Positions 34,282 to 42,997 are shown, counted from the first letter of the stretch. The stretch is DNA of 64,000 nt from Streptomyces filamentosus (GCF_014654895.1 NZ_BNBE01000001.1:2951001-3015000), one strand, 5' to 3'. Notes: generated from the sequence alone by a model not told the origin. Numbers and translations: made by a program.

Positions 34282-36237
34282 TCAGTCCTCGCTGGAGGAG
34301 GAGGGCAGCTGCGTCTGGATGAGCGACATGACCGAGGAGTCGGCCAGGGTGGTGACGTCGCCCACCTCGCGGTTCTCGGCGACGTCGCGCAGCAGACGCC
34401 GCATGATCTTGCCGGAACGGGTCTTCGGCAGCTCCGCCACCGGCAGGATCCGCTTGGGCTTGGCGATCGGGCCGAGGGTGGCGCCCACGTGGTTGCGCAG
34501 TTCGGCGACGAGCGCCTCGTCCTGGCTGGCGGTGCCGCGCAGGATCACGAACGCGACGATCGCCTGGCCGGTGGTCTCGTCGGCGGCGCCGACGACGGCC
34601 GCCTCGGCCACCGCCGGGTGGGAGACGAGCGCGGACTCGACCTCGGTGGTCGAGATGTTGTGGCCGGAGACGAGCATGACGTCGTCGACGCGGCCGAGCA
34701 GCCAGATGTCGCCGTCGTCGTCCTTCTTGGCGCCGTCACCGGCGAAGTACTTGCCCTCGAAGCGGGACCAGTAGGTGTCGATGAAGCGCTGGTCGTCGCC
34801 CCAGATGGTGCGGAGCATCGACGGCCACGGCTCGGTGAGCACCAGGTAGCCCCCGCCGCCGTTCGGCACCTCGTTCGCCTCGTCGTCGACGACGGTGGCG
34901 GAGATGCCCGGCAGCGGGCGCTGGGCGGAGCCCGGCTTGGTCTCGGTGACGCCCGGCAGGGGGCTGATCATCATCGCGCCGGTCTCGGTCTGCCACCAGG
35001 TGTCCACGATCGGGCACCGGTCGGCGCCGATGTGCTTGCGGTACCAGACCCACGCCTCGGGGTTGATCGGCTCGCCGACCGAGCCCAGCACGCGGAGGCT
35101 GGTCAGGTCGAACTTGGCGGGGATGTCGTCGCCCCACTTCATGAACGTGCGGATCAGCGTCGGCGCCGTGTAGAGGATGGTGACGCCGTACTTCTGCACG
35201 ATCTCGAAGACGCGGCCCTGGTGCGGGGTGTCCGGGGTGCCCTCGTACATGACCTGCGTCGCGCCGTTGGCCAGCGGGCCGTAGACGATGTACGAGTGGC
35301 CGGTGACCCAGCCGATGTCGGCCGTGCACCAGTAGACGTCGGTCTCCGGCTTGAGGTCGAAGACGGCGTGGTGGGTGTACGCGGCCTGGGTGAGGTAGCC
35401 GCCCGAGGTGTGCAGGATGCCCTTGGGCTTACCCGTCGTGCCCGAGGTGTACAGGATGAAGAGCGGCTGCTCGGCCGGGAACGCCTCGGGGGCGTGCTCG
35501 GCGGACTGGCGCTCGACGACGTCGTGCCACCAGACGTCCCGGCCCTCGGTGAAGGCGGTGTCCTGGCCCGTGCGGCGGACCACGAGGACGTGCTCGACCG
35601 TCGGACACTTGGCGACGGCCTCGTCGATGGCCGGCTTCAGGGCGGACGGCTTGCCGCGGCGGTAGCCGCCGTCGGCGGTCACGACCACCTTGGCGTCGGC
35701 GTCCTGGATGCGGGAGGCCACGGCGTCGGCGGAGAAGCCACCGAAGACGACCGAGTGGGCGGCGCCGACGCGGGCGCAGGCCAGCATCGTGATCGCGGCC
35801 TCGGGGATCATCGGCAGGTAGACGGCGACCCGGTCGCCCTTGCCGACGCCCAGCTCGGCCAGGGCGTTGGCGGCCTTGGAGACCTCGTCCTTGAGCTCGG
35901 CGTAGGTGATCGCGCGGCTGTCGCCCGGCTCGCCCTCGAAGTGGATGGCGACGCGGTCGCCGTGACCGGCCTCGACGTGCCGGTCGACGCAGTTGTACGC
36001 CACGTTGAGCTCGCCGTCGGCGAACCACTTGGCGAACGGCGGGTTCGACCAGTCGAGGGTCTCGGTCGGCTCGGTGGCCCAGGTCAGGCGCTTGGCCTGC
36101 TCGGCCCAGAAGCCCAGCCTGTCCGCCTCGGCCTGCTCGTACGCCTCCGCCGTCACGTTGGCGTGCGCGGCCAGCTCGGCGGGCGGCGCGAAGCGGCGCT
36201 CTTCCCGGAGCAGATTGGCCAGGCTCTCGTTGCTCAC
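34282..36237 (-). CDS. acs: Acetyl-CoA synthetase
   Basis: Makes acetyl-CoA from acetate, CoA and ATP via acetyl-AMP. 651 residues from GTG 36237 with GGGAG upstream. ANL-superfamily motifs: [15 protein letters not shown] (P-loop), [13 protein letters not shown] (acetyl pocket Trp), [20 protein letters not shown], and [15 protein letters not shown] with the catalytic Lys that is the usual acetylation target of Pat-type acetyltransferases. The N-terminus [17 protein letters not shown] is that of ACS. Matches SCO3563 in remembered order. A DasR-like element lies 94 bases upstream of the start. Confidence 0.96.
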   Translation of the reverse strand: MSNESLANLLREERRFAPPAELAAHANVTAEAYEQAEADRLGFWAEQAKRLTWATEPTETLDWSNPPFAKWFADGELNVAYNCVDRHVEAGHGDRVAIHFEGEPGDSRAITYAELKDEVSKAANALAELGVGKGDRVAVYLPMIPEAAITMLACARVGAAHSVVFGGFSADAVASRIQDADAKVVVTADGGYRRGKPSALKPAIDEAVAKCPTVEHVLVVRRTGQDTAFTEGRDVWWHDVVERQSAEHAPEAFPAEQPLFILYTSGTTGKPKGILHTSGGYLTQAAYTHHAVFDLKPETDVYWCTADIGWVTGHSYIVYGPLANGATQVMYEGTPDTPHQGRVFEIVQKYGVTILYTAPTLIRTFMKWGDDIPAKFDLTSLRVLGSVGEPINPEAWVWYRKHIGADRCPIVDTWWQTETGAMMISPLPGVTETKPGSAQRPLPGISATVVDDEANEVPNGGGGYLVLTEPWPSMLRTIWGDDQRFIDTYWSRFEGKYFAGDGAKKDDDGDIWLLGRVDDVMLVSGHNISTTEVESALVSHPAVAEAAVVGAADETTGQAIVAFVILRGTASQDEALVAELRNHVGATLGPIAKPKRILPVAELPKTRSGKIMRRLLRDVAENREVGDVTTLADSSVMSLIQTQLPSSSSED

Positions 36238-36330
36238 GACATCTCCCTTTCCCAGGGCGTCCTCTGTGCGTATGTGTCCCGCGTCATACCTCATCAGCCC
36301 GAGGCCCCGGGTGACAAGAGCCTCCGGGGA

Positions 36331-36346
36331 ATTGGTTTAGACCTGT
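36331..36346. promoter_or_regulatory. DasR-like element (dre) upstream of acs
   Basis: ATTGGTTTAGACCTGT agrees with the dre consensus A(G/C)TGGTCTAGACCA(G/C)T at 12 of 16 positions, including the core TGGTYTAGACC. It lies 94-109 bases upstream of the acs start codon and downstream of the SulP fusion gene. DasR is the GlcNAc-responsive GntR regulator of Streptomyces. Confidence 0.5.
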
Positions 36347-36367
36347 GAGCGTCTTGACGGACGGGAG

Positions 36368-36398
36368 CCCCTCCGTCCCGAGCGGAGGGACGGAGGGG
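36368..36398 (-). terminator. Terminator after SulP-carbonic anhydrase gene
   Basis: 12-bp perfect stem CCCCTCCGTCCC / GGGACGGAGGGG with a 7-base loop, 35 bases downstream of the gene's stop. Confidence 0.82.
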
Positions 36399-36432
36399 CC
36401 ACACACTCTCACGGACGCGCGCCGCGAAGGGT

Positions 36433-38853
36433 TCAGGACGCGCGGGCCGCCAGCACCGCGGGCGGGACGCTGTCGAAGACGTCGTCGTACCCCCGGACCT
36501 CGTCCGCGTCCGACAGCAGGTACGCCTGCGCCTCGCCCACGTGGAAGTACATCCCGTGCAGGGTGAGGCTGCCGTCGGCGAGCCGTCTCGCCACCGACTC
36601 GTACGCACGCAGGTGCTCCAGCTGCTGCACCACGTTGGTGATCGACAGCTGCTCGACCGCGTCCGCCGGCAGCCGGCCGGAGATCCGCGCCCACGCGTGA
36701 CGGCGGCTCGCCATCCGCTCCAGGCTCGGCCGTCCGTGCCGCAGCCAGCGGCGCAGCGGGGTCGCCGGGTCCTCGGGACCGGCGCCGAGCAGGGCCTGCA
36801 TGGCGCCGCAGCCGGAGTGGCCGCAGACCGTGATGGACCGCACCCGCAGCACGTCCACCGCGTACTCGATCGCCGCGGCCACCGAGTCGTCCCCGCTCTC
36901 CTCGCCGGGCAGCGGCACCAGATTGCCGACGTTGCGCACGGTGAAGAGGTCGCCGGGACCGCTGGAGGTGATCATGCTGGTGACCAGCCGGGAGTCGGAG
37001 CAGGTGAGGAAGAGCTGGGCGGGGGTCTGCCCCTCCCGGGCCAGCCGGGCCAGCTCGTCGCGGACCAGCGGGGCCGTGTTCCGCTGGAACTTGCCGATGC
37101 CGTGCACCAGCTGATGCGCCGTCGGCAGCGGCGCGGACGGCTCCGCCACGGGCTCCTCGAAGGACTCCGGGGCGGGCGGCGCGGGCGGCTCGGCGCACTG
37201 GTGGTTGTGCCAGGGGGTCCAGGGGCGGCAGCAGGCGTGCGGCGAGGCACCCGGGGAGGCGTCCGCCCCGGCGTCCGCGCCCGGCTCGGTGCCGGCGGCG
37301 CGGTCGGCGGGCGCCCCGGCGATACGGCCTCCGGCGGGGCCGGTCAGCTCGACCGTGCCCCCGTGGGCCAGGTGCCCGGCCCTCCAGTCGTTCAGCGTCT
37401 CGTACGCCGCGTGGTCCATGAACGACCCGTCGAGCTCCACGGTCACCTCCGAACCCGCGGGGATCTGGTGCAGGACCCGGCTCAGCCGGGGCACCGCGAG
37501 GAAGGTCAACTGGCCGCGCACGCGCACCGACTGGTGGCCCTCGCGCTCCTCCCGGGTGATCCGGGTGCGGGCCAGCCGGTGCATCGCGACCGCGACCGCG
37601 ACGGCGATGCCGAGGGCGACGCCCTCCAGGATGCCGACCAGGACCACCCCGGTCAGCGTCACCGCGTACACCACGGCCTCGCGGTGGCGGGTGACCGTGC
37701 GGATGCGGGTGATGCTCACCATCTGGATGCCGACCACCATGACGAGGGCGGCGAGCGCGGCGAGCGGGATCAGGTCGATCGCGGGCACCAGCAGCAGCGC
37801 GGCGAGCACGATCCACAGGCCGTGCAGCATGGTGGAGGCGCGGCTCACCGCGCCCGCCGACACGTTGGCCACGCTGCGGACCGCGACCCCGGCGACGGGG
37901 AGGCCGCCGAGCGCCCCGGAGACCACGTTGGCCATGCCCTGACCGGCCAGTTCACGGTCCAGGTCGGAGCGCGGGACGCCCCGGCCCCGGTCCGGGCGGG
38001 CGGCGACGAGCTTGTCGACGGCGACCGCGGAGAGCAGCGACTGCACGCTGGTCACCAGGGTGATCGTCAGGACGCCCGCGGCGATGCCGAGGACCGGCCC
38101 CTCGGGCAGCCCCGGCAGTGCGTGGCTGCTCCAGGAGGGCAGGTCCACGCGGGGCACGGTGAGCCCGGCGCCCACCGCGAGCGCGGTCGCGCCGGCGACG
38201 GCGACCAGCGCGGCCGGCGCCTTCCGGGCCGCCCGGCCCGCGCGGCCCGGCAGATGGGGCCAGCCGAGCAGGACGACGACGGTCAGCGCGCTGATGGCGA
38301 GCGCGGCGGGTCTGGCGTCCGCCAACTGGGCGGGCAGACCGAGGACGTTGGCCACCGCGGAGCTCTGCGGGGTGCCGCCGAGGACGATGTGCAGCTGGGC
38401 CAGGGCGATGGTGACGCCGATGCCGGCCAGCATGCCGTGCACGATCGCGGGCGAGACCGCGAGCGCCGAGCGGGCCACCTTCAGTGCGGCCAGGGCGAGT
38501 TGGGCGAGCCCGGCGAGGGCCGTGATGGCGCAGGTGGTGCGCCAGCCGTACCGCTGGATCAGCTCGGCGGTGACGACGGTGAGCCCGGCGGCGGGCCCGC
38601 TCACCTGGAGCGGAGAGCCGCCGAACCGGCCGGCGACCAGGCCGCCGACGGCGGCGGCGACCAGACCGGCCTGGAGCGGGGCTCCGGTGGCGAGGGCGAT
38701 GCCGAGCGAGAGCGGCAGCGCGATCAGGAAGACGGCGAGCGACGCGGAGACGTCCACGCCGGCGGGGCGGAAGCGGCCCGTGCGGCCCGGCGGGCTGTGG
38801 GGCCGCTGGACGCGTGGGCGGTTGGGGGTGCGGTTGGGGGTGCAGAGGGTCAT
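36433..38853 (-). CDS. SulP transporter-STAS-beta carbonic anhydrase fusion
   Basis: 806 residues from ATG 38853. Residues about 28-430 are a SulP anion transporter with 11-12 membrane helices (LAVFLIALPLSLGIALATGA, GLVAGRFGGSPLQVSGPAAG). A STAS domain follows at about 440-505 (LTFLAVPRLSRVLHQIPAGS). A linker contains the Cys/His cluster HACCRPWTPWHNHQC. The C-terminus from about 575 is a beta-carbonic anhydrase with zinc ligands Cys618 (CSDSR), His679 and Cys682 (GHSGCGAM). The build suggests bicarbonate uptake coupled to interconversion with CO2; substrate is inferred. The gene has its own terminator and is divergent from the deacetylase gene. Confidence 0.94.
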   Translation of the reverse strand: MTLCTPNRTPNRPRVQRPHSPPGRTGRFRPAGVDVSASLAVFLIALPLSLGIALATGAPLQAGLVAAAVGGLVAGRFGGSPLQVSGPAAGLTVVTAELIQRYGWRTTCAITALAGLAQLALAALKVARSALAVSPAIVHGMLAGIGVTIALAQLHIVLGGTPQSSAVANVLGLPAQLADARPAALAISALTVVVLLGWPHLPGRAGRAARKAPAALVAVAGATALAVGAGLTVPRVDLPSWSSHALPGLPEGPVLGIAAGVLTITLVTSVQSLLSAVAVDKLVAARPDRGRGVPRSDLDRELAGQGMANVVSGALGGLPVAGVAVRSVANVSAGAVSRASTMLHGLWIVLAALLLVPAIDLIPLAALAALVMVVGIQMVSITRIRTVTRHREAVVYAVTLTGVVLVGILEGVALGIAVAVAVAMHRLARTRITREEREGHQSVRVRGQLTFLAVPRLSRVLHQIPAGSEVTVELDGSFMDHAAYETLNDWRAGHLAHGGTVELTGPAGGRIAGAPADRAAGTEPGADAGADASPGASPHACCRPWTPWHNHQCAEPPAPPAPESFEEPVAEPSAPLPTAHQLVHGIGKFQRNTAPLVRDELARLAREGQTPAQLFLTCSDSRLVTSMITSSGPGDLFTVRNVGNLVPLPGEESGDDSVAAAIEYAVDVLRVRSITVCGHSGCGAMQALLGAGPEDPATPLRRWLRHGRPSLERMASRRHAWARISGRLPADAVEQLSITNVVQQLEHLRAYESVARRLADGSLTLHGMYFHVGEAQAYLLSDADEVRGYDDVFDSVPPAVLAARAS

Positions 38854-39111
38854 CCGGTCTCCTCAAGGCCGAACGGGTACCTCAACTCTCAGTAAACGAA
38901 TCGTAATGGAGAGTAAAGTCTCCGGCATTATTTTCGGGGCAAACAGGGCAATGGTTCACCGGTTCCGGTGAATGGGCCGCACATTGCCGCTTGTCGTTTC
39001 ATCGCTCCGGCGGGGCGGGTGCGAGGTTGACGCCGCCCGGTCGTCGGTCGGAGAAGGACCGCCGCGGAAGGGCGCCGCAGAAGGTCCCGTCGGAGATGGA
39101 GAGGTGGGCGG
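38854..39111. promoter_or_regulatory. A+T-rich divergent promoter region
   Basis: 258 bases between the SulP fusion and the deacetylase genes. Positions 38877-38960 are strikingly A+T rich for this genome and hold the inverted repeat ACTCTC (38885-38890) / GAGAGT (38909-38914), with AGTAAA twice (38891 and 38912). This looks like a shared operator for both divergent genes. Confidence 0.6.
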
Positions 39112-40434
39112 ATGCCGACCGCTGTGCGAGGAAGAACGTTCCGGAGGAAGGCGCTGGCCGCCGGTGCCCTCACCGTCGCCCTGGTCGGCGGCCTGGCCGG
39201 CTGCTCGGAGCCGGCCCCCTCCGGCCCGGCCGCCGAGGGCGCGTCCGGCGCCGGGGCGGGCGGCGGGACGGCCGTCGGGGCGAGCGGCGGCAAGAAGCCC
39301 GCCGCCGCGCCGGAGAGCGCCGTCCGGCTCATCGGCGACGGCTCCACCGCGTACACCGGGGCCCAGCCCCACCAGCCCGTCTGGAAGAAACTGAAGCCCG
39401 GCGAGGCCCCGCCGCAGTTCGTGGTCTTCTCCTGGGACGGCGCCGGCGAGGACAGCCAGAAGCTCTTCTCCCACTTCCGCGGCGTCGGCAAGAAGTACGA
39501 CGCGACCATGACGTACTTCCTCAGCGGCGTGTACCTCCTGCCGGAGGAGAAGCGGGCGATGTACGACCCGCCGCAGCACTCCGCGGGCCGCTCCGACATC
39601 GGCTTCAACGACACCGAGGGCATCCGTGCCACCGTCCGCGAACTGCGCGGCGCGTGGCTGGAGGGCAACGAGATCGGCACCCACTTCAACGGGCACTTCT
39701 GCGGCGCCGACGGCGGCGTCGGCACCTGGTCCGTGGAGGAGTGGAAGAGCGAGATCCGGCAGGCCAAGTCCTTCGTCAAGAACTGGAAGAGCAACGCCGG
39801 ACTGCGCGCCGAGCAGCCGCTGCCCTTCGACTACGACAAGGAGCTCGTCGGCGCCCGCACCCCCTGCCTGGAGGGCCGCGCCAACTTCGTGAAGGCCGCC
39901 TCCGAGCTCGGCTTCCGCTACGACACCAGCGGGGTCAACGACCAGATCTGGCCGAAGAAGGACGAGGGCCTCTGGGACCTGTCCATGCACCTGGTCCCGG
40001 TCCCGGGCCGCGCCTTCCAGACCCTGTCCATGGACTACAACTTCATGGTCAACCAGTCGCCCGGCACCACCCAGGGCGACCCCGGCATGCACCGCTACTG
40101 GGGCGACCAGATGCGCGACGGCCTCGTCCAGGCCTTCGAGCGCTCCTACCGGGGCAACCGCGCGCCGGTCATCATCGGCAACCACTTCGAGTCCTGGAAC
40201 GGCGGCACCTACATGCGCGCCATCGAGGAGACCATCGCCACGGTCTGCGTCCAGAAGGACGTCAAGTGCGTCTCCTTCCGCCAGCTCGCGGACTGGCTCG
40301 ACGCCCAGGACCCGTCGGTCATCGCCAAGATGCGCACCCTCCAGGTCGGCGAGGCCCCGGCCGGCGGCTGGTCCGCCTTCCTAGCCCCCCACCCGGCCGC
40401 CGCCCCCGCCCCGAAGCAGCCGGCACGCGGCTGA
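39112..40434 (+). CDS. Lipoprotein of polysaccharide-deacetylase type
   Basis: 440 residues from ATG 39112 (GGAGAGG upstream). Lipoprotein signal with lipobox LAGC near residue 31, a Gly/Ala/Pro linker, then a NodB-like domain with VVFSWDGAGEDS in place of motif 1 TFDDG (one Asp kept, the second replaced by Gly), motif 2 EIGTHFNGHFC (HxxxH) and motif 3 GARTPCLEG. The long loop WKSEIRQAKSFVKNW and the C-terminal NHFESWNGGTYMRA are also seen. Extracellular, membrane-tethered; substrate could be a peptidoglycan or other N-acetylated glycan. The altered motif 1 leaves activity uncertain. Confidence 0.85.
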   Translation: MPTAVRGRTFRRKALAAGALTVALVGGLAGCSEPAPSGPAAEGASGAGAGGGTAVGASGGKKPAAAPESAVRLIGDGSTAYTGAQPHQPVWKKLKPGEAPPQFVVFSWDGAGEDSQKLFSHFRGVGKKYDATMTYFLSGVYLLPEEKRAMYDPPQHSAGRSDIGFNDTEGIRATVRELRGAWLEGNEIGTHFNGHFCGADGGVGTWSVEEWKSEIRQAKSFVKNWKSNAGLRAEQPLPFDYDKELVGARTPCLEGRANFVKAASELGFRYDTSGVNDQIWPKKDEGLWDLSMHLVPVPGRAFQTLSMDYNFMVNQSPGTTQGDPGMHRYWGDQMRDGLVQAFERSYRGNRAPVIIGNHFESWNGGTYMRAIEETIATVCVQKDVKCVSFRQLADWLDAQDPSVIAKMRTLQVGEAPAGGWSAFLAPHPAAAPAPKQPARG

Positions 40435-40453
40435 CCCCCCCGCCGGCCCCCCT

Positions 40454-40479
40454 CGGCGCCCCCGCCGGTGGGGGCGCCG
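40454..40479 (+). terminator. Terminator after deacetylase gene
   Basis: 10-bp perfect stem CGGCGCCCCC / GGGGGCGCCG with a 6-base loop, 20 bases after the stop. Confidence 0.75.
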
Positions 40480-40586
40480 GCCGCCGACCGCCGGGCGGCC
40501 TCGGTGGGTCGGTGGGTCGGTGGGCCGCAGTCCTGGCGAGCCGGCCGGCCACGGCCCCTGCGCGTCAGTGGGCGGTGGCCCCTGCG

Positions 40587-40665
40587 GGTCAGCGTGCCGC
40601 GGCCGTGGCGGGTTCGCCGAGGACGAAGTCGGAGTCGACCTGCGCCGCCAGGTCGGCCCCGGTCT
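40587..40665 (-). pseudogene. Partial duplicate of the CooC-like gene 3' end
   Basis: 79 bases, 95% identical (4 differences) to 40768-40846, which encode the last 25 residues and the stop of the neighbouring CooC-like ATPase gene. In the copy the reading frame would end ...DFVLGEPATA plus stop in the same way, but upstream of it the similarity stops abruptly at a pyrimidine-rich stretch. A relic of a tandem duplication followed by deletion, or of a recombination event. Confidence 0.8.
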
Positions 40666-40769
40666 CTTCTTTTCTTTCGCCCCCGCTCGCGCGGCTCGGC
40701 GCGGGGGCGCCTCCCGGGCTTCGGGGGGCTGTGCCGGACTCCGTCCGGCGGTGGTTCCCCGGTCCGTGG

Positions 40770-41759
40770 TCAGCGAGCCAAGGCCGTGGCGGGTTCGCCG
40801 AGGACGAAGTCGGGGTCGACCTGCGCCGCCAGGTCGGCCCCGGTCTTCGCGTTGCCCCAGCTCTCCGCGTTGCGGAGGTGGAAGTGGACCATCTGGCTGG
40901 TGTAGCGGGCCCAGTCGCGGCGGGCGTACGAGGCGTCCGCCGCCTCCCGCAGGGTGCGCAGGGCGCGGTGGTTCTCCGGCTCCAGCCGGTCGAAGCTCGG
41001 CGGGCGGCCCTTCTCCATCGCGCGGACCCAGTCCGAGTGGCCCACCGTGACCAGCAGGTCCTCGCCGACCTCCTGGCGCAGGAAGTCCAGGTCGTCGGGG
41101 CCCTGCACCTTGTTGCCGACGACCTTCAGCGCGACGCCGAAGTCCCGGGCGTACTCCTTGTACTGGCGGTACACCGACACGCCCTTGCGGGTCGGCTCGG
41201 CGACCAGGAAGGTCATGTCGAAGCGGGTGAACATGCCGGACGCGAAGGAGTCCGAGCCCGCCGTCATGTCGACGACCACGTACTCCCCGGCCCCGTCCAC
41301 CAGGTGGTTCAGGCACAGCTCCACCGCGCCGACCTTCGAGTGGTAGCAGGCCACCCCGAGGTCCGCCTCGGTGAACGGGCCGGTCGCCATGAGCCGGACC
41401 TCGCCGGGATCGAGCCGGACCGTCCGGGCGCACGCCTCGTACACCGGGTTCTCCTCGCGGACCCGCAGCAGCCGCGAACCCTCCCCGGGTGGCGTCGTCT
41501 TGATCATCGTCTCGGCCGAGACGATCCGCGGATTGCTGCCGCGCAGGTACTCCTTGATGAGCGGCAGGTGCGCCCCCATCGCGGGCAGCGCGGCCGCCTC
41601 CGTCTCGGTGAGGCCGAGCGCGGCCCCCAGGTGCTGGTTGATGTCCGCGTCGACGGCGACGACCGGCGAATCGGTGGCGGCGAGGTGGCGGACGAAGAGC
41701 GAGGACAGCGTGGTCTTGCCGCTGCCGCCCTTCCCGACGAAAGCGATCTTCATGTTCAC
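40770..41759 (-). CDS. CooC-like MinD/ParA-family ATPase
   Basis: 329 residues from GTG 41759 (ATG 41753 is possible). N-terminal deviant Walker A VGKGGSGKTTLSSLF, VDADINQHLG (A' motif), a long insert, and VVVDMTAGSDSFASG (switch II). The layout matches CooC/nickel-inserting ATPases and their uncharacterised actinobacterial relatives. There are no carbon-monoxide dehydrogenase or nickel genes in the window, so the metal-insertion role is only a family analogy. Single gene; its 3' end is duplicated just downstream. Confidence 0.88.
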   Translation of the reverse strand: MNMKIAFVGKGGSGKTTLSSLFVRHLAATDSPVVAVDADINQHLGAALGLTETEAAALPAMGAHLPLIKEYLRGSNPRIVSAETMIKTTPPGEGSRLLRVREENPVYEACARTVRLDPGEVRLMATGPFTEADLGVACYHSKVGAVELCLNHLVDGAGEYVVVDMTAGSDSFASGMFTRFDMTFLVAEPTRKGVSVYRQYKEYARDFGVALKVVGNKVQGPDDLDFLRQEVGEDLLVTVGHSDWVRAMEKGRPPSFDRLEPENHRALRTLREAADASYARRDWARYTSQMVHFHLRNAESWGNAKTGADLAAQVDPDFVLGEPATALAR

Positions 41760-41855
41760 CTAGCGTAGTGGCACGGCTGCACATCGTGGTCAAGGTCTAT
41801 GAAGAAGACCACTCCAACGTGGGGCGGGCCGCCCGGGCGCGTAGCCTCCCTACTT

Positions 41856-42674
41856 ATGAGTACGCACGCCTCTGACCCCTTGGCCGCCCTCGCCACCCTG
41901 CCGGGCGTCGCCGATGCGGTGGACTCCGTACGCAAGGCCGTCGACCGGGTCTACGGCCACCGCGTGATGCGCCGCCGCAGCAACGAGATCGCTCACGAGG
42001 CCGCCCTCCGGGGCGCCCGCGGCTCGGCCGCCCTGGCCGGTGCCGACTGGGCCCTGGAAGAGGTCCGGCGCCGGACCGACTTCAGCGCCGACCCCGAGGC
42101 CCGCACCGTCGGCGCCGCCCTGCGCCTGAGCGCCGAGGCGGGCGAACTGCTCTCCATCTGGCGGCAGTCGCCGCTCCGCGTGCTGGCCCGTCTGCACCTG
42201 GTCGCCGCGGGTGAGCACGTGGATTCGACGGGCCGCCCCCGGCAGGCCGGCGAGACCGTGACCGAGCCGCTGATCGAGGCCCCCCTCCCCGGCCCGGACG
42301 AGGTCGCCGCCCGTCTCGACGGCCTCGCGGAGCTGGTCGTCAGGGGCAGCGAGGCCCCGGCGCTGGTCCTCTCCGCCGTGGTCCACGGCGAACTGCTCGC
42401 CCTGCGCCCCTTCACCTCCCACAACGGCCTGGTCGCCCGGACCGCCGAGCGGATCGTGCTGGAGGGCAGCGGTCTCGACCCGAAGGGCATCTGCCCGGCC
42501 GAGGTCGGCCACGCGGAGCAGGGCCGGGCCGCCTACGCGGCCGCTTTCGAGGGGTATCTGTCCGGCACCCCGGACGGCGTCGGCGCCTGGATCGCGCACT
42601 GCGGGCGCGCCCTGGAACTCGGCGTCCGCGAGTCGACGGCGGTCTGTGAGGCGCTCCAGCGCGGCGCGGCCTGA
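41856..42674 (+). CDS. Fic-fold protein with degenerate active site
   Basis: 272 residues from ATG 41856. The region ALVLSAVVHGELLALRPFTSHNGLVART aligns by eye with the Fic motif (HPFxDGNGRxxR; stretch given here at residues about 168-195) but reads RPF-TSHNG-LVAR: the catalytic His is Arg, the first Gly is His and the first Arg is Leu. AMP or phosphate transfer is therefore unlikely; a binding or regulatory role is possible. No ribosome site is visible near the ATG, so a leaderless or near-leaderless transcript is likely. Convergent with the HAD gene across an unusual spacer. Confidence 0.82.
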   Translation: MSTHASDPLAALATLPGVADAVDSVRKAVDRVYGHRVMRRRSNEIAHEAALRGARGSAALAGADWALEEVRRRTDFSADPEARTVGAALRLSAEAGELLSIWRQSPLRVLARLHLVAAGEHVDSTGRPRQAGETVTEPLIEAPLPGPDEVAARLDGLAELVVRGSEAPALVLSAVVHGELLALRPFTSHNGLVARTAERIVLEGSGLDPKGICPAEVGHAEQGRAAYAAAFEGYLSGTPDGVGAWIAHCGRALELGVRESTAVCEALQRGAA

Positions 42675-42693
42675 AAGGCCCCGGACATGGGTT

Positions 42694-42722
42694 GCGGCGG
42701 TACCGAGAATCAGTACCGCCGC
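42694..42722 (+). terminator. Terminator after Fic-like gene
   Basis: 9-bp perfect stem GCGGCGGTA / TACCGCCGC with an 11-base A+T-containing loop, 20 bases after the stop. Confidence 0.75.
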
Positions 42723-42846
42723 TGGCACGTCCACCCAGTTACCAAGCGTCCTCGATATGTGCCCATCAGGCGGGGTGCTTTGCCCTTCGCCTGGTGCGGC
42801 TGGCCCGTAATCGACGGGTCGACGTCGCGTGGGTGCCAGGTTTTTG
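42722..42846 (+). ncRNA. Candidate structured RNA with U-tailed closing stem
   Basis: CTGGCAC near 42722 pairs with GTGCCAG near 42836, enclosing a hairpin AGGCGGGG...CGCCT and a GTCGAC-containing hairpin; TTTTT follows directly at 42843-42847. A U-tailed stem is rare in Streptomyces, where terminators lack U tracts. No family recognised; prediction is by eye. Confidence 0.35.
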
Positions 42847-42959
42847 TGCGTCAGGTCCGTGGGGCCATGATGCTCAACAGGTGATCCTCTCGGATGTCCC
42901 AGGTCTCGCGGGCCTGATTCCTTTCTACTCCTGTCCGCCGGTAAGCGAAAGTGCTGGCT

Positions 42960-42997
42960 CCGCTTCCTTGCGCTCTTTCCGGATCGCCCGGAAGCGG
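42960..42997 (-). terminator. Terminator after HAD gene
   Basis: CCGCTTCC (42960-42967) pairs with GGAAGCGG (42990-42997); a nested TTCCGG/CCGGAA hairpin is an alternative. Lies 10 bases beyond the HAD gene stop. Confidence 0.6.

Larger units (their letters stand above)
40435..40769. other. Spacer with duplicated 3' end of the CooC-like gene
   Basis: 335 bases between convergent genes. Contains a hairpin (40454-40479), GGTGGGTC triplets near 40503-40528, a 79-base copy of the CooC-like gene's 3' end (see separate entry), a pyrimidine run and a hairpin CGCCCCCGC/GCGGGGGCG near 40679-40708. No intact gene. Confidence 0.6.

Noticed and set aside
36241..36330. Sigma-type promoter for acs
   Set aside because: TTGTCA and TATGAC on the minus strand are 23 bases apart, too far for a standard promoter.
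40587..40846. Insertion-sequence footprint at the duplicated CooC end
   Set aside because: No inverted terminal repeats or transposase; the repeats are copies of the gene end in direct orientation.
42722..42847. Known riboswitch or 4.5S/tmRNA gene
   Set aside because: None of the conserved cores of those RNAs is present, and the element lies downstream of genes rather than in a leader.
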